Source: Venatoribacter cucullus (GTDB lineage Bacteria; Pseudomonadota; Gammaproteobacteria; Pseudomonadales; Oceanobacteraceae). From it: a stretch of 64,000 bases of DNA. Positions 1-8,111 of this stretch are shown here, one piece after another (positions within the stretch are counted from its first letter, which is position 1; each line of letters opens with the position of its first letter). Position numbers and translations under genes: made by a program. The stretch is from positions 992,001 to 1,056,000 of the forward strand of contig NZ_CP046056.1 of assembly GCF_016132445.1 (NCBI RefSeq). The letters are read 5' to 3'. The notes below the pieces were generated by a model. That model saw only the letters and a program-made list of their open reading frames with translations. It searched no databases and was not told the DNA's origin.

Positions 1-192
1 GTGCACACTCAGGCACCCGGTAATGGCGCTGCCATTGGTGGCATTAAAGTAAGCACGGAACAAGGCTGGTTCGCGGCGCGCCCCAGCGGTACTGAAGATA
101 TTTATAAAATCTATGCCGAAAGTTTTGCCGGTGAGAATCATCTTCAGCAGCTGATTGATGAGGCCAGAGCCTTATTAAGCGGAATTCTGTAG
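1..192 (+). CDS. pgm: Phosphoglucomutase, C-terminal fragment (cut by window start)
   Basis: This is the last 63 codons of an alpha-D-glucose-specific phosphoglucomutase, which interconverts glucose-1-phosphate and glucose-6-phosphate and so links central metabolism to nucleotide-sugar and glycogen synthesis. The visible part has the family's C-terminal phosphate-binding signature ([20 protein letters not shown]), in which R-P-S-G-T-E contacts the substrate phosphate, followed by a helical end. The frame is open to base 1, so the gene begins upstream; the GTG at base 1 is not a credible start. The neighbouring polysaccharide dehydratase on the other strand fits a surface-sugar context. The family is clear; the exact subfamily (Pgm rather than PgcA or AlgC) rests on this short motif only. 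Confidence 0.85.
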   Translation: MHTQAPGNGAAIGGIKVSTEQGWFAARPSGTEDIYKIYAESFAGENHLQQLIDEARALLSGIL

Positions 193-349
193 CTATTGGT
201 CTATTGTTAACACCAATATCGTTTACGTATCAGGAGCCATGCCATGCCGACCAACTTTGCCAAGCCGGGCTTTGAGATATTACCGGTGGTTGGTGCGGCC
301 TGAATTTATTGTGACAGCAATGTTGCTTCTCTGACGAACAGGTTGAGCG

Positions 350-408
350 TTCCGGGTTAAGCGTTCTGCGTGCCCGGAATAGTGCTATCAGTTTTGATGA
401 ACGCTTAA
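350..408. repeat. TTAAGCGTTC palindromic intergenic repeat
   Basis: TTAAGCGTTC (357-366) is matched by its reverse complement GAACGCTTAA (399-408), and the left arm lies within a second hairpin TTCCGGG (350-356) / CCCGGAA (373-379). The same TTAAGCGTT/AACGCTTAA pair recurs between motY and argG at 5784-5853. It is one of several short palindromic motifs scattered through gaps in this window. Confidence 0.7.
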
Positions 409-447
409 CGCCGAAGCCTTGAACAGCTTGGGGTTAATATCTTAGGA

Positions 448-470
448 AACGGGCCGTCAGGCCCGTTTTG
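448..470 (+). terminator. Rho-independent terminator after pgm
   Basis: An 8-bp stem AACGGGCC (448-455) / GGCCCGTT (460-467) with a GTCA loop runs into a short T-rich stretch (TTTTGTT). It is correctly placed to end transcription from pgm. It may also act weakly on the convergent dehydratase gene, but the opposite strand has only a short T run. Confidence 0.75.
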
Positions 471-478
471 TTATGCTT

Positions 479-2368
479 TTATACACGCCCGGCGTTGAGT
501 ACCCAGTCCGGGCACTCGCCTTGTTTGTTGTAGGCCGCCGGTGCTTCCAGCAGCAGGCTGATAACATCTTCCACTTTAAATTCGTGACAGGCTTTATCCA
601 GCCGGTTCAGCAGGTTGTGGGTTTCCGGCCAGGTCAGATGAACCTCGTTGGCGGTCATAATGCGCGGATGTTCGGTGCCTTCCACGTTGTCGCCAATCAG
701 CAGCTCTTCGTACAGTTTTTCACCCGGGCGTAAGCCGGTGAATAAAATCTCGATATCACCCTGTGGGTTTTTCAGGCTGCGCTCCGTAAGACCAGACAAA
801 CGGATCATTTTTTTCGCCAGATCAACAATTCTGACCGGCTCGCCCATATCCAGTACAAAAACATCCCCACCTTTGCCCATGGCACCGGCCTGAATCACCA
901 GCTGAGAGGCTTCGGGAATGGTCATAAAGTAACGGATAATATCCGGATGGGTAACCGTGATGGGGCCACCGTTTTTAATTTGTTTGCGGAACAGCGGCAC
1001 CACCGAGCCGGAGGAGCCGAGTACATTGCCGAAACGCACCATACAGAACAGGGTGTCGGTTTGGCGCTTGGCCAGTGCCTGCAGCACCAACTCGGCCATA
1101 CGTTTGGAAGCACCCATTACATTAGTGGGGCGCACGGCCTTGTCAGTGGAAATTAATACAAAACGTTCAACCCCGGCAGCAATGGCGGCTTCGGCACAGT
1201 ACCAGGTACCGAATACGTTATTGCGCACGCCTTCAACCACATTATGCTCGACCATGGGCACGTGCTTATACGCCGCCGCGTGGTAAACCGTCTGAACTTT
1301 AAACGTACGGAATACGGTTTCCAGCCGGTTTTGTTTTTGCACGGAACCGAGGATGGAAATAATCGGCACATTAAGCTGATACTGTTCATTCAGCTGCTGC
1401 AGTTCCTGTTCAATGGCATACAGACTGTATTCGTTCAGTTCCAGCAGGATCAGTTTTTCCGGCTGTTGCAGTAAAGCCTGGCGGCATAATTCAGAACCAA
1501 TAGAACCACCGGCGCCGGTAATTAATACGATTTTTCCGTGGATACTTTCTTGTAGCAAGTCAGCACGGGCATCGACCTGGTCGCGGCCCAGCAGGTCTTC
1601 AATATCGACTTCGCGGACTTCTTCAATACGCGCTTTGCCACTGATAATGTCGGGAACCGATGGCGCTGTTAATACTTCGAGATTGTTTTCGGCCAGTTTT
1701 TCGATCAGCAATTTACGTTGCTGAATGCTGGTGCGCCCCAGTGCCAGTACAATTTTTTTAACATGTTGCTGTTCAAGCAGATCGCTCAGATTCAATGGCG
1801 AATAGACCTTCAGGCCATGAATGCTGCTTTTTTGTTTTTTGGGATCATCGTCAATAAAGGCAAACGGCCGGAATTGATTGCTGCTGCTGAGCGCCTGAGC
1901 TAAGGCAATACCTTGCTGACCAGCCCCATAAATAATCACCGGTTCTGATTTGGCTTTGCTGAGCTGGGTTACCACGCTGCGGATAAACAACCGTGGGGTG
2001 CCTAACAATGCAAAGGCGGTAAAAAAGTAAATAATGACGCTGGAGCGGGGAATGTTGGCCGGAATCAGGAAGGACGCTGTAGCCATGGTCAGGGCAGAAA
2101 CACCAATACCTAATGCCAGGGCACTGAACGCTTTACTGGTCATAAAGCGGACCACCGCGCGGTACAGCCCCAGCTTTACGAAGGCGACAGTGGTGATGAT
2201 TACCGTAATGGCCACCATCAGGTACATGGCTTCTGTCGTCTTGATGCTGAACGTACCATGACGCAATGCCAGCGCCAGGTACATAGCGACCGGGATAGCA
2301 AAGACATCGTAAGACAGGGCAATAAAACGCTTGGTGGAACGTGACGCGTTGAGTAACAGATGAATCAT
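479..2368 (-). CDS. Membrane nucleotide-sugar 4,6-dehydratase (WbpM/CapD/PglF family)
   Basis: The 629-residue protein has the layout of the WbpM/PglF/FlaA1-like dehydratases, which convert UDP-GlcNAc to a 4-keto-6-deoxy sugar for O-antigen, capsule or glycan synthesis. Four hydrophobic segments (about 14-35, 47-67, 80-103, 108-128) anchor it in the inner membrane. A first Rossmann-type region follows (GAGQQG, 148-153). The catalytic SDR domain starts with the cofactor motif TGAGGSIG (284-291). The segment at 407-422, ending in M-G-A-S-K, supplies the Met/Lys residues that replace the usual Tyr-x-x-x-Lys in this family. Its position beside pgm suggests the end of a surface-polysaccharide cluster. 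The exact sugar product cannot be read from sequence. Confidence 0.88.
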   Translation of the reverse strand: MIHLLLNASRSTKRFIALSYDVFAIPVAMYLALALRHGTFSIKTTEAMYLMVAITVIITTVAFVKLGLYRAVVRFMTSKAFSALALGIGVSALTMATASFLIPANIPRSSVIIYFFTAFALLGTPRLFIRSVVTQLSKAKSEPVIIYGAGQQGIALAQALSSSNQFRPFAFIDDDPKKQKSSIHGLKVYSPLNLSDLLEQQHVKKIVLALGRTSIQQRKLLIEKLAENNLEVLTAPSVPDIISGKARIEEVREVDIEDLLGRDQVDARADLLQESIHGKIVLITGAGGSIGSELCRQALLQQPEKLILLELNEYSLYAIEQELQQLNEQYQLNVPIISILGSVQKQNRLETVFRTFKVQTVYHAAAYKHVPMVEHNVVEGVRNNVFGTWYCAEAAIAAGVERFVLISTDKAVRPTNVMGASKRMAELVLQALAKRQTDTLFCMVRFGNVLGSSGSVVPLFRKQIKNGGPITVTHPDIIRYFMTIPEASQLVIQAGAMGKGGDVFVLDMGEPVRIVDLAKKMIRLSGLTERSLKNPQGDIEILFTGLRPGEKLYEELLIGDNVEGTEHPRIMTANEVHLTWPETHNLLNRLDKACHEFKVEDVISLLLEAPAAYNKQGECPDWVLNAGRV

Positions 2369-2531
2369 AATTAACCTGCCACAGCCGGTGGAGCAGAGTG
2401 TACTCCGGCCATGGACTCTCCTTGTTTGGCCGATAAAGCAGCATCAGCCATTATGTGTTTGTGACGAAGTTGGCATTATCCTGCCTCGGTATTCTTGTTG
2501 GCAAGTTATACCTTGGCAGGTTACAAAGAGA

Positions 2532-2897
2532 TTACAAAAAATCCCGCCACTCAATCAGCAGGTCTTTGAAGTCTTCCAGCCCGCAGGCGGCGCGGGATTC
2601 GGAGTCGTAAAAATCCAGATCTTCACCTTCCAGCTCTTCCAGCGAGTATTCCTGCAGCAACGTCAGGGCGGTTACTTCCGCGTCTTCACGGGTTAAGTGC
2701 AGCAGAAAATCGCGACCTTGCCACTGGTACTCACGCTGCGCACCGGCTTCCAGCTGGCCGATGGCCTGCAGAATAACGTCCAGTTGTTCTTTGTTGTTGC
2801 CCAGTTCATCGCTTAACCACAGGCCAAAGGCTTCATGATCCATGGATAAGCGGGCCGTGGGGATCTGGCGTTCGTTGTAAAAAAAGCGGTAATCCAT
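2532..2897 (-). CDS. yacL: UPF0231 family protein YacL
   Basis: This 121-residue acidic cytoplasmic protein matches the UPF0231/YacL family along its length: the N-terminal MDYRF start, a central S-M-D-H-E segment, and the C-terminal F-Y-D-S-E-S...C-G-L-E-D-F motif, which parallels E. coli YacL (YYDEESLSLCGVEDF). The function of the family is unknown. It lies 9 bp downstream of rnt on the same strand and is probably co-transcribed with rnt and pyrC. No membrane segment or signal peptide is visible. Confidence 0.85.
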   Translation of the reverse strand: MDYRFFYNERQIPTARLSMDHEAFGLWLSDELGNNKEQLDVILQAIGQLEAGAQREYQWQGRDFLLHLTREDAEVTALTLLQEYSLEELEGEDLDFYDSESRAACGLEDFKDLLIEWRDFL

Positions 2898-2906
2898 GGT
2901 ATTGGC

Positions 2907-3587
2907 TCAGTCGTTGTCGTCGTCGCTGTCGGCTTCGGTATTGGCCAGCGGCCAGCCCCCCAGGGTCTGGTAGCGGTTTACGATGTAGCAGAACAGTTCG
3001 GCGGTTTTCCAGGTGTCGTAGGCCGCGCTGTGGGCGGCATGGTTGTCAAAATCCAGCCCGGCCAGCCGGCAGGCGCGGGCCAGCACGGTATGGCCTAACG
3101 CCAGTGCGGACAAGCTGGCCGTATCGAACGAGGAAAACGGGTGAAAGGGATCGCGCTTGATATCATTACGGGCAATCGCGGCGCGCAGGAAGCCGTGGTC
3201 GAAGTGTGAGTTATGGCCCACTAACACGGCGCGGTTGCAGCCATGCAGTTTTACTTCGCGGCGAATGGTCTGGAACATGCTGGTTAAGGCGTCGATTTCA
3301 AATTCGGCGTCGCGTTCCGGGTCAAACGGGTCAATACCGGTAAAATCCAGTGCTTCTTTTTGCAGGTTGGCACCGTCGAAGGGATGGATGTTGGCGCTCA
3401 TGCTCTCGTGCGGGTGCAGCAGGCCTTGTTCATCCATACGCAGGGTTACCATGGCGATTTCCAGCAGCGCATCGGTATCGGCATTAAAACCGCCGGTTTC
3501 GACATCGACCACTACCGGTAAAAAGCCGCGGAAGCGACGTGCCATGGGGGTTTTTTCTGCAGAGTTGCTGTTTTGTGTTACCGACAT
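2907..3587 (-). CDS. rnt: Ribonuclease T
   Basis: RNase T is a 3'-5' exoribonuclease of the DEDDh family that trims the 3' ends of tRNA (end turnover) and other stable RNAs. The motifs are visible in order: VVVDVETGG (Exo I, D and E), GHNSHFDHGFL (Exo II) and HAAHSAAYDTWKTAELF (Exo III, catalytic His and Asp). I place the start at 3587 (MSVTQNS...), giving 226 residues, because GGAG lies about 10 bases upstream and the start then follows the pyrC stop by 4 bases. A longer frame from 3629 would overlap pyrC and add an atypical N-terminus. The rnt-pyrC neighbourhood with divergent motY is the Pseudomonas arrangement. Confidence 0.93.
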   Translation of the reverse strand: MSVTQNSNSAEKTPMARRFRGFLPVVVDVETGGFNADTDALLEIAMVTLRMDEQGLLHPHESMSANIHPFDGANLQKEALDFTGIDPFDPERDAEFEIDALTSMFQTIRREVKLHGCNRAVLVGHNSHFDHGFLRAAIARNDIKRDPFHPFSSFDTASLSALALGHTVLARACRLAGLDFDNHAAHSAAYDTWKTAELFCYIVNRYQTLGGWPLANTEADSDDDND

Positions 3588-3591
3588 CCGC

Positions 3592-4629
3592 TTAGTACTC
3601 CAGTTTCCAGCGCAGGGTTTCACCCGCACGCAGCGGCACGATAACGTCTTGCCCGAACGGCATTTCCGCCGGCACCTGCCAGGGTTGTTTCACCAGCGTG
3701 ATCTCGTCGCTGTTGCGTGGCAGGCCGTAGAAATCCGGGCCGTGGAAGCTGGCAAAGCCTTCCAGTTGGTCCAGCGCGCCTAAGTCTTCAAAAATTTCGG
3801 CGTACAGTTCAATAGCACCGTAAGCGGTGTAGCAGCCGGCACAGCCACAGGCGTTTTCTTTGGCGCCTTTGGCATGCGGGGCACTGTCGGTACCAAGGAA
3901 GAATTTGGCATTACCGCTGACCACCACATCCTGCAGGGCTTGCTGGTGCAGGTTGCGTTTCAGAATCGGCAGGCAGTAGAAGTGCGGTTTAATACCGCCA
4001 ACCAGCATGTGGTTACGGTTGTAGGCCAGATGCTGCACGGTAATGGTGGCGCCCACGTTCGGCCCCTGGCTTTTTACAAAATCGGCGGCGTCTTTGGTGG
4101 TGATGTGTTCAACCACCACTTTCAGGGTCGGGTGGCGGCTGACCAGCGGTGCCAGAATGGTGTCGAGGAACTCTTTTTCGCGGTCGAAAATATCCACATG
4201 GTTGTGGGTGACTTCGCCGTGTACCAGTAATGGCATGCCATGTTCAGCCAGGGCGGAGGCAATATGATCCAGCTTGCCCAGGTCGGTAACGCCAGAATGC
4301 GAGTTGGTGGTGGCACCGGCCGGGTAGAGTTTGACCGCTACAATATGGCCGGCGTCTTTGGCCTCGGCGATCATGTCCGGGGTGGTGTGGTCGGTTAAAT
4401 ACAGCACCATCAGCGGGTCAAAGTGAATGCCCTGCGGCACGCGCGATAAAATGCGGCTGCGGTATTCCAGCGCTTGTTCGGCATTCATGACCGGGGGTTG
4501 CAGGTTCGGCATGATGATGGCGCGTTTCATTACCCGGGCAGTGGCGGGCACGGTGTGTTGCAATAATGCGCCATCGCGCAGATGCAGGTGCCAGTCATCA
4601 GGGCGGGTGATGGTTATGCGTTCGGTCAT
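3592..4629 (-). CDS. pyrC: Dihydroorotase (class II, homodimeric)
   Basis: PyrC catalyses the reversible cyclisation of carbamoyl-aspartate to dihydroorotate, the third step of de novo pyrimidine synthesis. The 345-residue protein has the N-terminal zinc ligands in DDWHLHLRD (11-19), the K in [14 protein letters not shown] that is carbamylated to bridge the two metals, the histidine-bearing LLVHGEV and VEHITT segments, and GTDSAPH with the catalytic Asp. Length and motifs match the E. coli/Pseudomonas type. It heads a probable pyrC-rnt-yacL unit and is divergent from motY, with about 185 bp between the two starts. Confidence 0.97.
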   Translation of the reverse strand: MTERITITRPDDWHLHLRDGALLQHTVPATARVMKRAIIMPNLQPPVMNAEQALEYRSRILSRVPQGIHFDPLMVLYLTDHTTPDMIAEAKDAGHIVAVKLYPAGATTNSHSGVTDLGKLDHIASALAEHGMPLLVHGEVTHNHVDIFDREKEFLDTILAPLVSRHPTLKVVVEHITTKDAADFVKSQGPNVGATITVQHLAYNRNHMLVGGIKPHFYCLPILKRNLHQQALQDVVVSGNAKFFLGTDSAPHAKGAKENACGCAGCYTAYGAIELYAEIFEDLGALDQLEGFASFHGPDFYGLPRNSDEITLVKQPWQVPAEMPFGQDVIVPLRAGETLRWKLEY

Positions 4630-4814
4630 AGCGGCAACCTTAAGCTGGAAGCTGTTGGTGTGGGTTACAAGACGGGTTTCGTTCAGAATGCCGCATTGTA
4701 CCCAAAGCCCGGCCGTTGCGCTTTGTTTTAAGGGCAGTTTTTACCGCTCAATTTTTTCGTCCGGCCGCCGATAACCCGTCCATACCCTTACTGTTTGTGG
4801 TAACAGGAATTCTG

Positions 4815-5774
4815 ATGCTTAGTAACCAAACTCTGTCCAAGTCTGTTGTCGAGGCGCTGCGGTTCTGTGCTGGCCGCTGTTTGTTAGCGCTGGCCATGAC
4901 TGGGGCTGCCGTTGCTGAGGCGGATCTGCACTATGGCAGCTCGGCGGAAGATACCCGCTGGCAGGTGAGTGGCTCGATCTTTGAGTGCCGGTTTGAACAG
5001 CCCATTCCCGGCTATGGCCGGGCTGTGTTCTACCATGAGGCCGGCGAAGATGTGGAATTCCGCCTGGAAACCCTGCGTAATTTAATGGCCTATACGCCTG
5101 CGGAAGTGACTATTTTGCCGCCGCCGTGGCAGCCGTCGGCGAAATCGGAGCATCTTGGCCAGGTGAAGGTGGTGGATGCAACACCGAACTTAAGTTTGGA
5201 TGCCCGCCGTACCAATCAGTTTTTACACGCACTGCTGGAAGGCAAGTGGCCGGCGATTTCCCATACCGCTTATTACGATAAGGGCCGGCAGGTGCGGGTG
5301 CATGTATCGGCCGTGGCCTTTAATGATTTTTACCCGGTATATCTGCAATGCGTCGACCAGCTGTTACCCATGAATTTTCGCCAGGTGAACCGCCTGAAAG
5401 TGCAGTTTGGCAGCGGTGAAGAGAAAATTGACGCTGAGGATATGGCCATTCTGGATCAGATTATTCATTACATTCAGAACGACCCCAGAGTGTTTGCGGT
5501 GTATCTGGATGGTCATGCCGATAGCATGGGGCGTCGTTATGATAACCGGCAAGTGTCCAAAGCGCGGGTAGAAGATGTGGAGCGCTATTTTATTACCAGG
5601 GGCATTAACCCGGATATGTTAACCACCCGTTTCCATGGCGACCGTTATCCGGTGGCCAATAACCGCACCGCCGCTGGCCGGGCAGAAAACCGCCGGGTAA
5701 CCATAAGACTGGAGCAGCGGGATGATATGCCGGTGCCGGATAATCTGATTTTCAGGCCGTCGGCGGGGGGGTAG
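4815..5774 (+). CDS. motY: Flagellar stator-ring protein MotY
   Basis: MotY forms the periplasmic T-ring that holds stator units around polar flagellar motors in Vibrio and Pseudomonas. I start at 4815 (MLSNQTLSK) because AGGAA sits 7 bases upstream; the frame is open further, to 4716. The product is about 319 residues. An Ala-rich signal peptide ends near AVAEA. The N-terminal domain (LHYGSSAEDTRWQ...FECRFEQPIPGYGRAVFYHEAGE) is the MotY-specific region, and the C-terminal OmpA-like peptidoglycan-binding domain carries YLDGHADSMG and RTAAGRAENRRVTI. Divergence from pyrC matches the Pseudomonas motY locus and implies a polar flagellum. Confidence 0.92.
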   Translation: MLSNQTLSKSVVEALRFCAGRCLLALAMTGAAVAEADLHYGSSAEDTRWQVSGSIFECRFEQPIPGYGRAVFYHEAGEDVEFRLETLRNLMAYTPAEVTILPPPWQPSAKSEHLGQVKVVDATPNLSLDARRTNQFLHALLEGKWPAISHTAYYDKGRQVRVHVSAVAFNDFYPVYLQCVDQLLPMNFRQVNRLKVQFGSGEEKIDAEDMAILDQIIHYIQNDPRVFAVYLDGHADSMGRRYDNRQVSKARVEDVERYFITRGINPDMLTTRFHGDRYPVANNRTAAGRAENRRVTIRLEQRDDMPVPDNLIFRPSAGG

Positions 5775-5783
5775 GGGTTGCGG

Positions 5784-5853
5784 CGTTAAGCGTTCAGCGC
5801 GCGTTGTCGCAAGACTCTGAGCGCGCCAAACCCTCAACACCAAACGCTTAACG
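5784..5853. repeat. TTAAGCGTT palindromic intergenic repeat between motY and argG
   Basis: CGTTAAGCGTT (5784-5794) is repeated as its reverse complement AACGCTTAACG (5843-5853), a perfect 11-bp inverted repeat enclosing a second one, GCGCGC (5797-5802 / 5821-5826). Eighteen bases at 5790-5807 recur in reverse complement at 8112-8129, and the CCAAACCCTCAAC segment near 5826 has a close relative near 8130. It lies between convergent genes and could act in transcript ending, although no T run follows either arm. Confidence 0.7.
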
Positions 5854-5858
5854 ATCAA

Positions 5859-7082
5859 TCACTTCAGCAATTTACGACCATTGTTGGCCGCAATACGCAT
5901 CCGCAGGGCGTTCAGCTTAATAAAGCCTTCCGCGTCTTTCTGATCGTAAGCACCACCGTCGTCTTCAAAGGTAGAGATACGGGTATCGAACAGGCTGTTG
6001 TCCGACTTACGGCCCACCACGATCACGTTACCTTTATACAGCTTCAGACGTACCACACCGTTTACCGGCGCCTGCGACTCGTCGATCATGGTCTGCAGCA
6101 TGGCCCGTTCCGGGCTCCACCAGTAGCCGTTGTAAACCAGGCTGGCGTAGCGTGGCATCAGTTCGTCTTTCAGGTGCGCCACTTCACGGTCCAGGGTGAT
6201 GGATTCGATGGCACGGTGTGCTTTCAGCATGATGGTGCCGCCCGGAGTTTCGTAGCAACCGCGGGACTTCATGCCCACATAACGGTTTTCGACGATATCC
6301 AGCCGGCCGATGCCGTTGGCACCACCGATTTTGTTCAGCGTTTCCAGTACGGTTGCCGGGCTCATTGTTACGCCGTTGATGGCCACGATATCGCCGCGCT
6401 CGTAGGTCAGTTCCAAATAGGTCGGAACGTCCGGAGCGTTTTCCGGGCTGACAGACCAGCGCCACATGTCTTCTTCATGCTCGGTCCAGGTGTCTTCCAG
6501 CACGCCGCCTTCATAGGAAATGTGCAGCAGGTTGGCGTCCATGGAGTACGGAGACTTTTTACCGGCTTTGTTGAAATCGATCGGGATGTTGCGCTCTTTG
6601 GCATAGGCCATCAGGGTTTCACGGGAAGTCAGATCCCATTCACGCCACGGCGCAATCACTTTTACACCCGGCTTCAGGGCATAGGCACCCAGCTCGAAAC
6701 GCACCTGGTCGTTACCTTTGCCGGTGGCGCCGTGGGAAATAGCATCGGCACCGGTTTCGTTGGCAATTTCAATCAGGCGCTTGGCGATCAGCGGGCGGGC
6801 AATGGAGGTGCCCAGCAGGTATTCGCCTTCGTAAATGGTGTTGGCGCGGAACATCGGGAAGACGAAATCGCGTACGAATTCTTCGCGCAGGTCTTCAATG
6901 TAAATTTCTTTAACGCCCATGGCTTCGGCTTTGGCGCGGGCCGGCTCGACTTCTTCACCCTGACCCAGGTCGGCGGTGAAGGTAACGATTTCACACTGGT
7001 AGGTGTCTTTCAGCCATTGAACAATAACCGAGGTATCAAGGCCACCTGAGTAGGCAAGCACGACTTTCTTAATGGCGGACAT
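5859..7082 (-). CDS. argG: Argininosuccinate synthase
   Basis: ArgG condenses citrulline and aspartate with ATP to argininosuccinate, the penultimate step of arginine synthesis. The N-terminal ATP-pyrophosphatase P-loop AYSGGLDTS is present, followed by TADLGQGEE, the citrulline/aspartate-binding [12 protein letters not shown] segment and [12 protein letters not shown] use the ATG at 7082 (MSAIKK), giving 407 residues, because GGAG stands 7 bases upstream and family members begin here; the frame is open to 7127. It is the only gene of arginine synthesis in the window and appears to be transcribed on its own, ending against motY. Confidence 0.97.
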   Translation of the reverse strand: MSAIKKVVLAYSGGLDTSVIVQWLKDTYQCEIVTFTADLGQGEEVEPARAKAEAMGVKEIYIEDLREEFVRDFVFPMFRANTIYEGEYLLGTSIARPLIAKRLIEIANETGADAISHGATGKGNDQVRFELGAYALKPGVKVIAPWREWDLTSRETLMAYAKERNIPIDFNKAGKKSPYSMDANLLHISYEGGVLEDTWTEHEEDMWRWSVSPENAPDVPTYLELTYERGDIVAINGVTMSPATVLETLNKIGGANGIGRLDIVENRYVGMKSRGCYETPGGTIMLKAHRAIESITLDREVAHLKDELMPRYASLVYNGYWWSPERAMLQTMIDESQAPVNGVVRLKLYKGNVIVVGRKSDNSLFDTRISTFEDDGGAYDQKDAEGFIKLNALRMRIAANNGRKLLK

Positions 7083-7204
7083 GGGGTTTCTCCGGGTTGG
7101 CAGTGGGCTGGCGCAGCCATAGGGCACGGCAGCAGTGAATTCTGAGGGGCCACATTGTACTGATTGTGCCGGCTATAGCCAACAGCGGGGCCCGGTGAGC
7201 ATGG

Positions 7205-7714
7205 TTATGCTGGCGGGGTTTGCCACAATTCGCCGTAACGGTCGCGGTGGCTTAAGTACAGACGCAGGTCGAACTCCAGCTGGTGATAATCCGGCTCCAT
7301 ATAGCAGCACAGCTGGTAAAAGGCCTTGTTATGGTCTTTTTCGCGCAGGTGCGCCAGTTCGTGCACCACAATCATTTTTAATAAGGGTTCCGGCACGCGG
7401 CGGAACAGCGAGGAAATACGGATTTCTTGTTTAGCTTTCAATTTGCCGCCCTGTACCCGCGACACAAAGGTATGCAGCCCCAGTGCATTGTTAATAACGT
7501 GGATTTTGTCGTCATAGATAACCTTGCTGATCGGCGGTGAGCTGCGCAGATGGGCATTTTTCAGCGCCATGGCGTAATCGTACAGCGCCCGTTCGGAGTT
7601 CAGGCTGTGCGCCTGCGGGTATTTTTTCAGCAGCAAGCCGGCGGTTTTACCGGCGTCGAGCAGTGCCTGCGCCTGTTGCTGCAGGTTGGGACTGTAACTG
7701 CTGAGGTAATTCAT
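7205..7714 (-). CDS. YgjP-like metallopeptidase-domain protein
   Basis: The 169-residue protein has the zinc-metallopeptidase signature VVHELAHLREKDH (HExxH plus a downstream His) and the C-terminal PDYHQLEFDLRLYL segment typical of the YgjP/DUF45 (M48-like) family in Pseudomonas relatives. Substrates of these cytoplasmic proteins are unsettled. I chose the ATG at 7714 (MNYLSSYSP) because homologues I recall start with a similar L-x-Y-L-S-x-Y segment; ATGs at 7729 and 7738 are in frame, and none has a strong ribosome-binding site. There is no signal peptide. The upstream gap is filled with repeats, so its promoter probably lies in or beside them. Confidence 0.85.
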   Translation of the reverse strand: MNYLSSYSPNLQQQAQALLDAGKTAGLLLKKYPQAHSLNSERALYDYAMALKNAHLRSSPPISKVIYDDKIHVINNALGLHTFVSRVQGGKLKAKQEIRISSLFRRVPEPLLKMIVVHELAHLREKDHNKAFYQLCCYMEPDYHQLEFDLRLYLSHRDRYGELWQTPPA

Positions 7715-7750
7715 GGGGGCTTTGTTCATGGCTGGCATTTTACGGCATAT

Positions 7751-7819
7751 GGGTTGGCGCTTGCTACGCCATCGGCTTGACGCTTGCTGCGTTGCCGGCT
7801 TGACGCTCGCTGCGCTGGA
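7751..7819. repeat. Three 23-bp tandem repeats
   Basis: Units at 7751-7773, 7774-7796 and 7797-7819 share the core GGCTTGACGCTTGCTGCG with a few changes (the first is the most diverged). They lie just upstream of the YgjP-like gene and directly abut the ACGGGAGACGC motif. Confidence 0.75.
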
Positions 7820-7840
7820 CGGGAGACGGGAGACGCACAA
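7818..7840. repeat. Dispersed ACGGGAGACGC motif
   Basis: GACGGGAGACGGGAGACGC at the left of this segment is nearly repeated at 47436-47454 (one difference, GGAGGCGGG for GGAGACGGG) between the aroA part of tyrA/aroA and cmk. ACGGGAGACGC also occurs in reverse complement within 8155-8167. Three occurrences in non-coding gaps point to a dispersed intergenic motif. Confidence 0.6.
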
Positions 7841-7852
7841 ACATGCAGCTTG

Positions 7853-7875
7853 GCCAGCCTGGCGGCTGGCTTTTT
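7853..7875 (+). terminator. Terminator-like hairpin at edge of the 200-bp repeat
   Basis: GCCAGCC (7853-7859) pairs with GGCTGGC (7864-7870), followed by TTTTT (7871-7875), which has the form of an intrinsic terminator reading rightward. No rightward gene precedes it. The equivalent position of the second repeat copy also carries hairpins plus TTTTT, so this end of the repeat is structurally conserved though its sequence differs. Confidence 0.5.
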
Positions 7876-8070
7876 GCGGCCTTCGGCCGCTGGTATTGCA
7901 AGGGGAGGTATCCCCTTGCGAACCCCTCTGGCCCGCGTCCCAGCTGATCCTCGTTTACCAAAGCCAATAACGCATACGCGGCCAAGGGGCATCCATGCCC
8001 CTACCCGCTCGTTTGGAATCATCCAAACGATGCTACTGGCTTTGGCAAACTTCGGGCTGGCCCGAATGGG
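7871..8070 (+). repeat. 200-bp structured intergenic repeat, copy A
   Basis: This 200-bp sequence recurs in reverse orientation at 55089-55288 without gaps and with about 14 differences counted by eye. It folds on paper into consecutive hairpins: GCGGCC/GGCCGC (7876-7890), CAAGGGGA/TCCCCTTG (7899-7918), then a junction closed by CCAAAGCCAAT...GCAT (7958-7975) and ATGC...ACTGGCTTTGG (8030-8045) that encloses AGGGGCAT/ATGCCCCT (7985-8002) and CGTTTGGA/TCCAAACG (8010-8029), and finally TTCGGG/CCCGAA (8051-8066). The differences between copies fall mainly in loops and joints. The frame through it changes many residues between copies, arguing against a protein. Confidence 0.85.
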
Positions 8071-8111
8071 CTGTTGCAACCCCCAGTGACGCGAAGGTGT
8101 TGGATGCGTCC

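Larger units (their letters stand above)
193..478. other. Intergenic gap with a possible short frame, inverted repeats and a terminator
   Basis: No recognisable gene lies between pgm and the convergent dehydratase gene. AGGAG at 232-236 precedes two overlapping ATGs (239 and 244), opening frames of only 31 and 19 codons; neither peptide resembles anything I know, so I do not call a gene. The rest holds the inverted repeats and terminator described separately. Confidence 0.5.

Noticed and set aside
7751-7819. CRISPR array
   Set aside because: The 23-bp units are directly adjacent with no spacers, and no cas gene is present.
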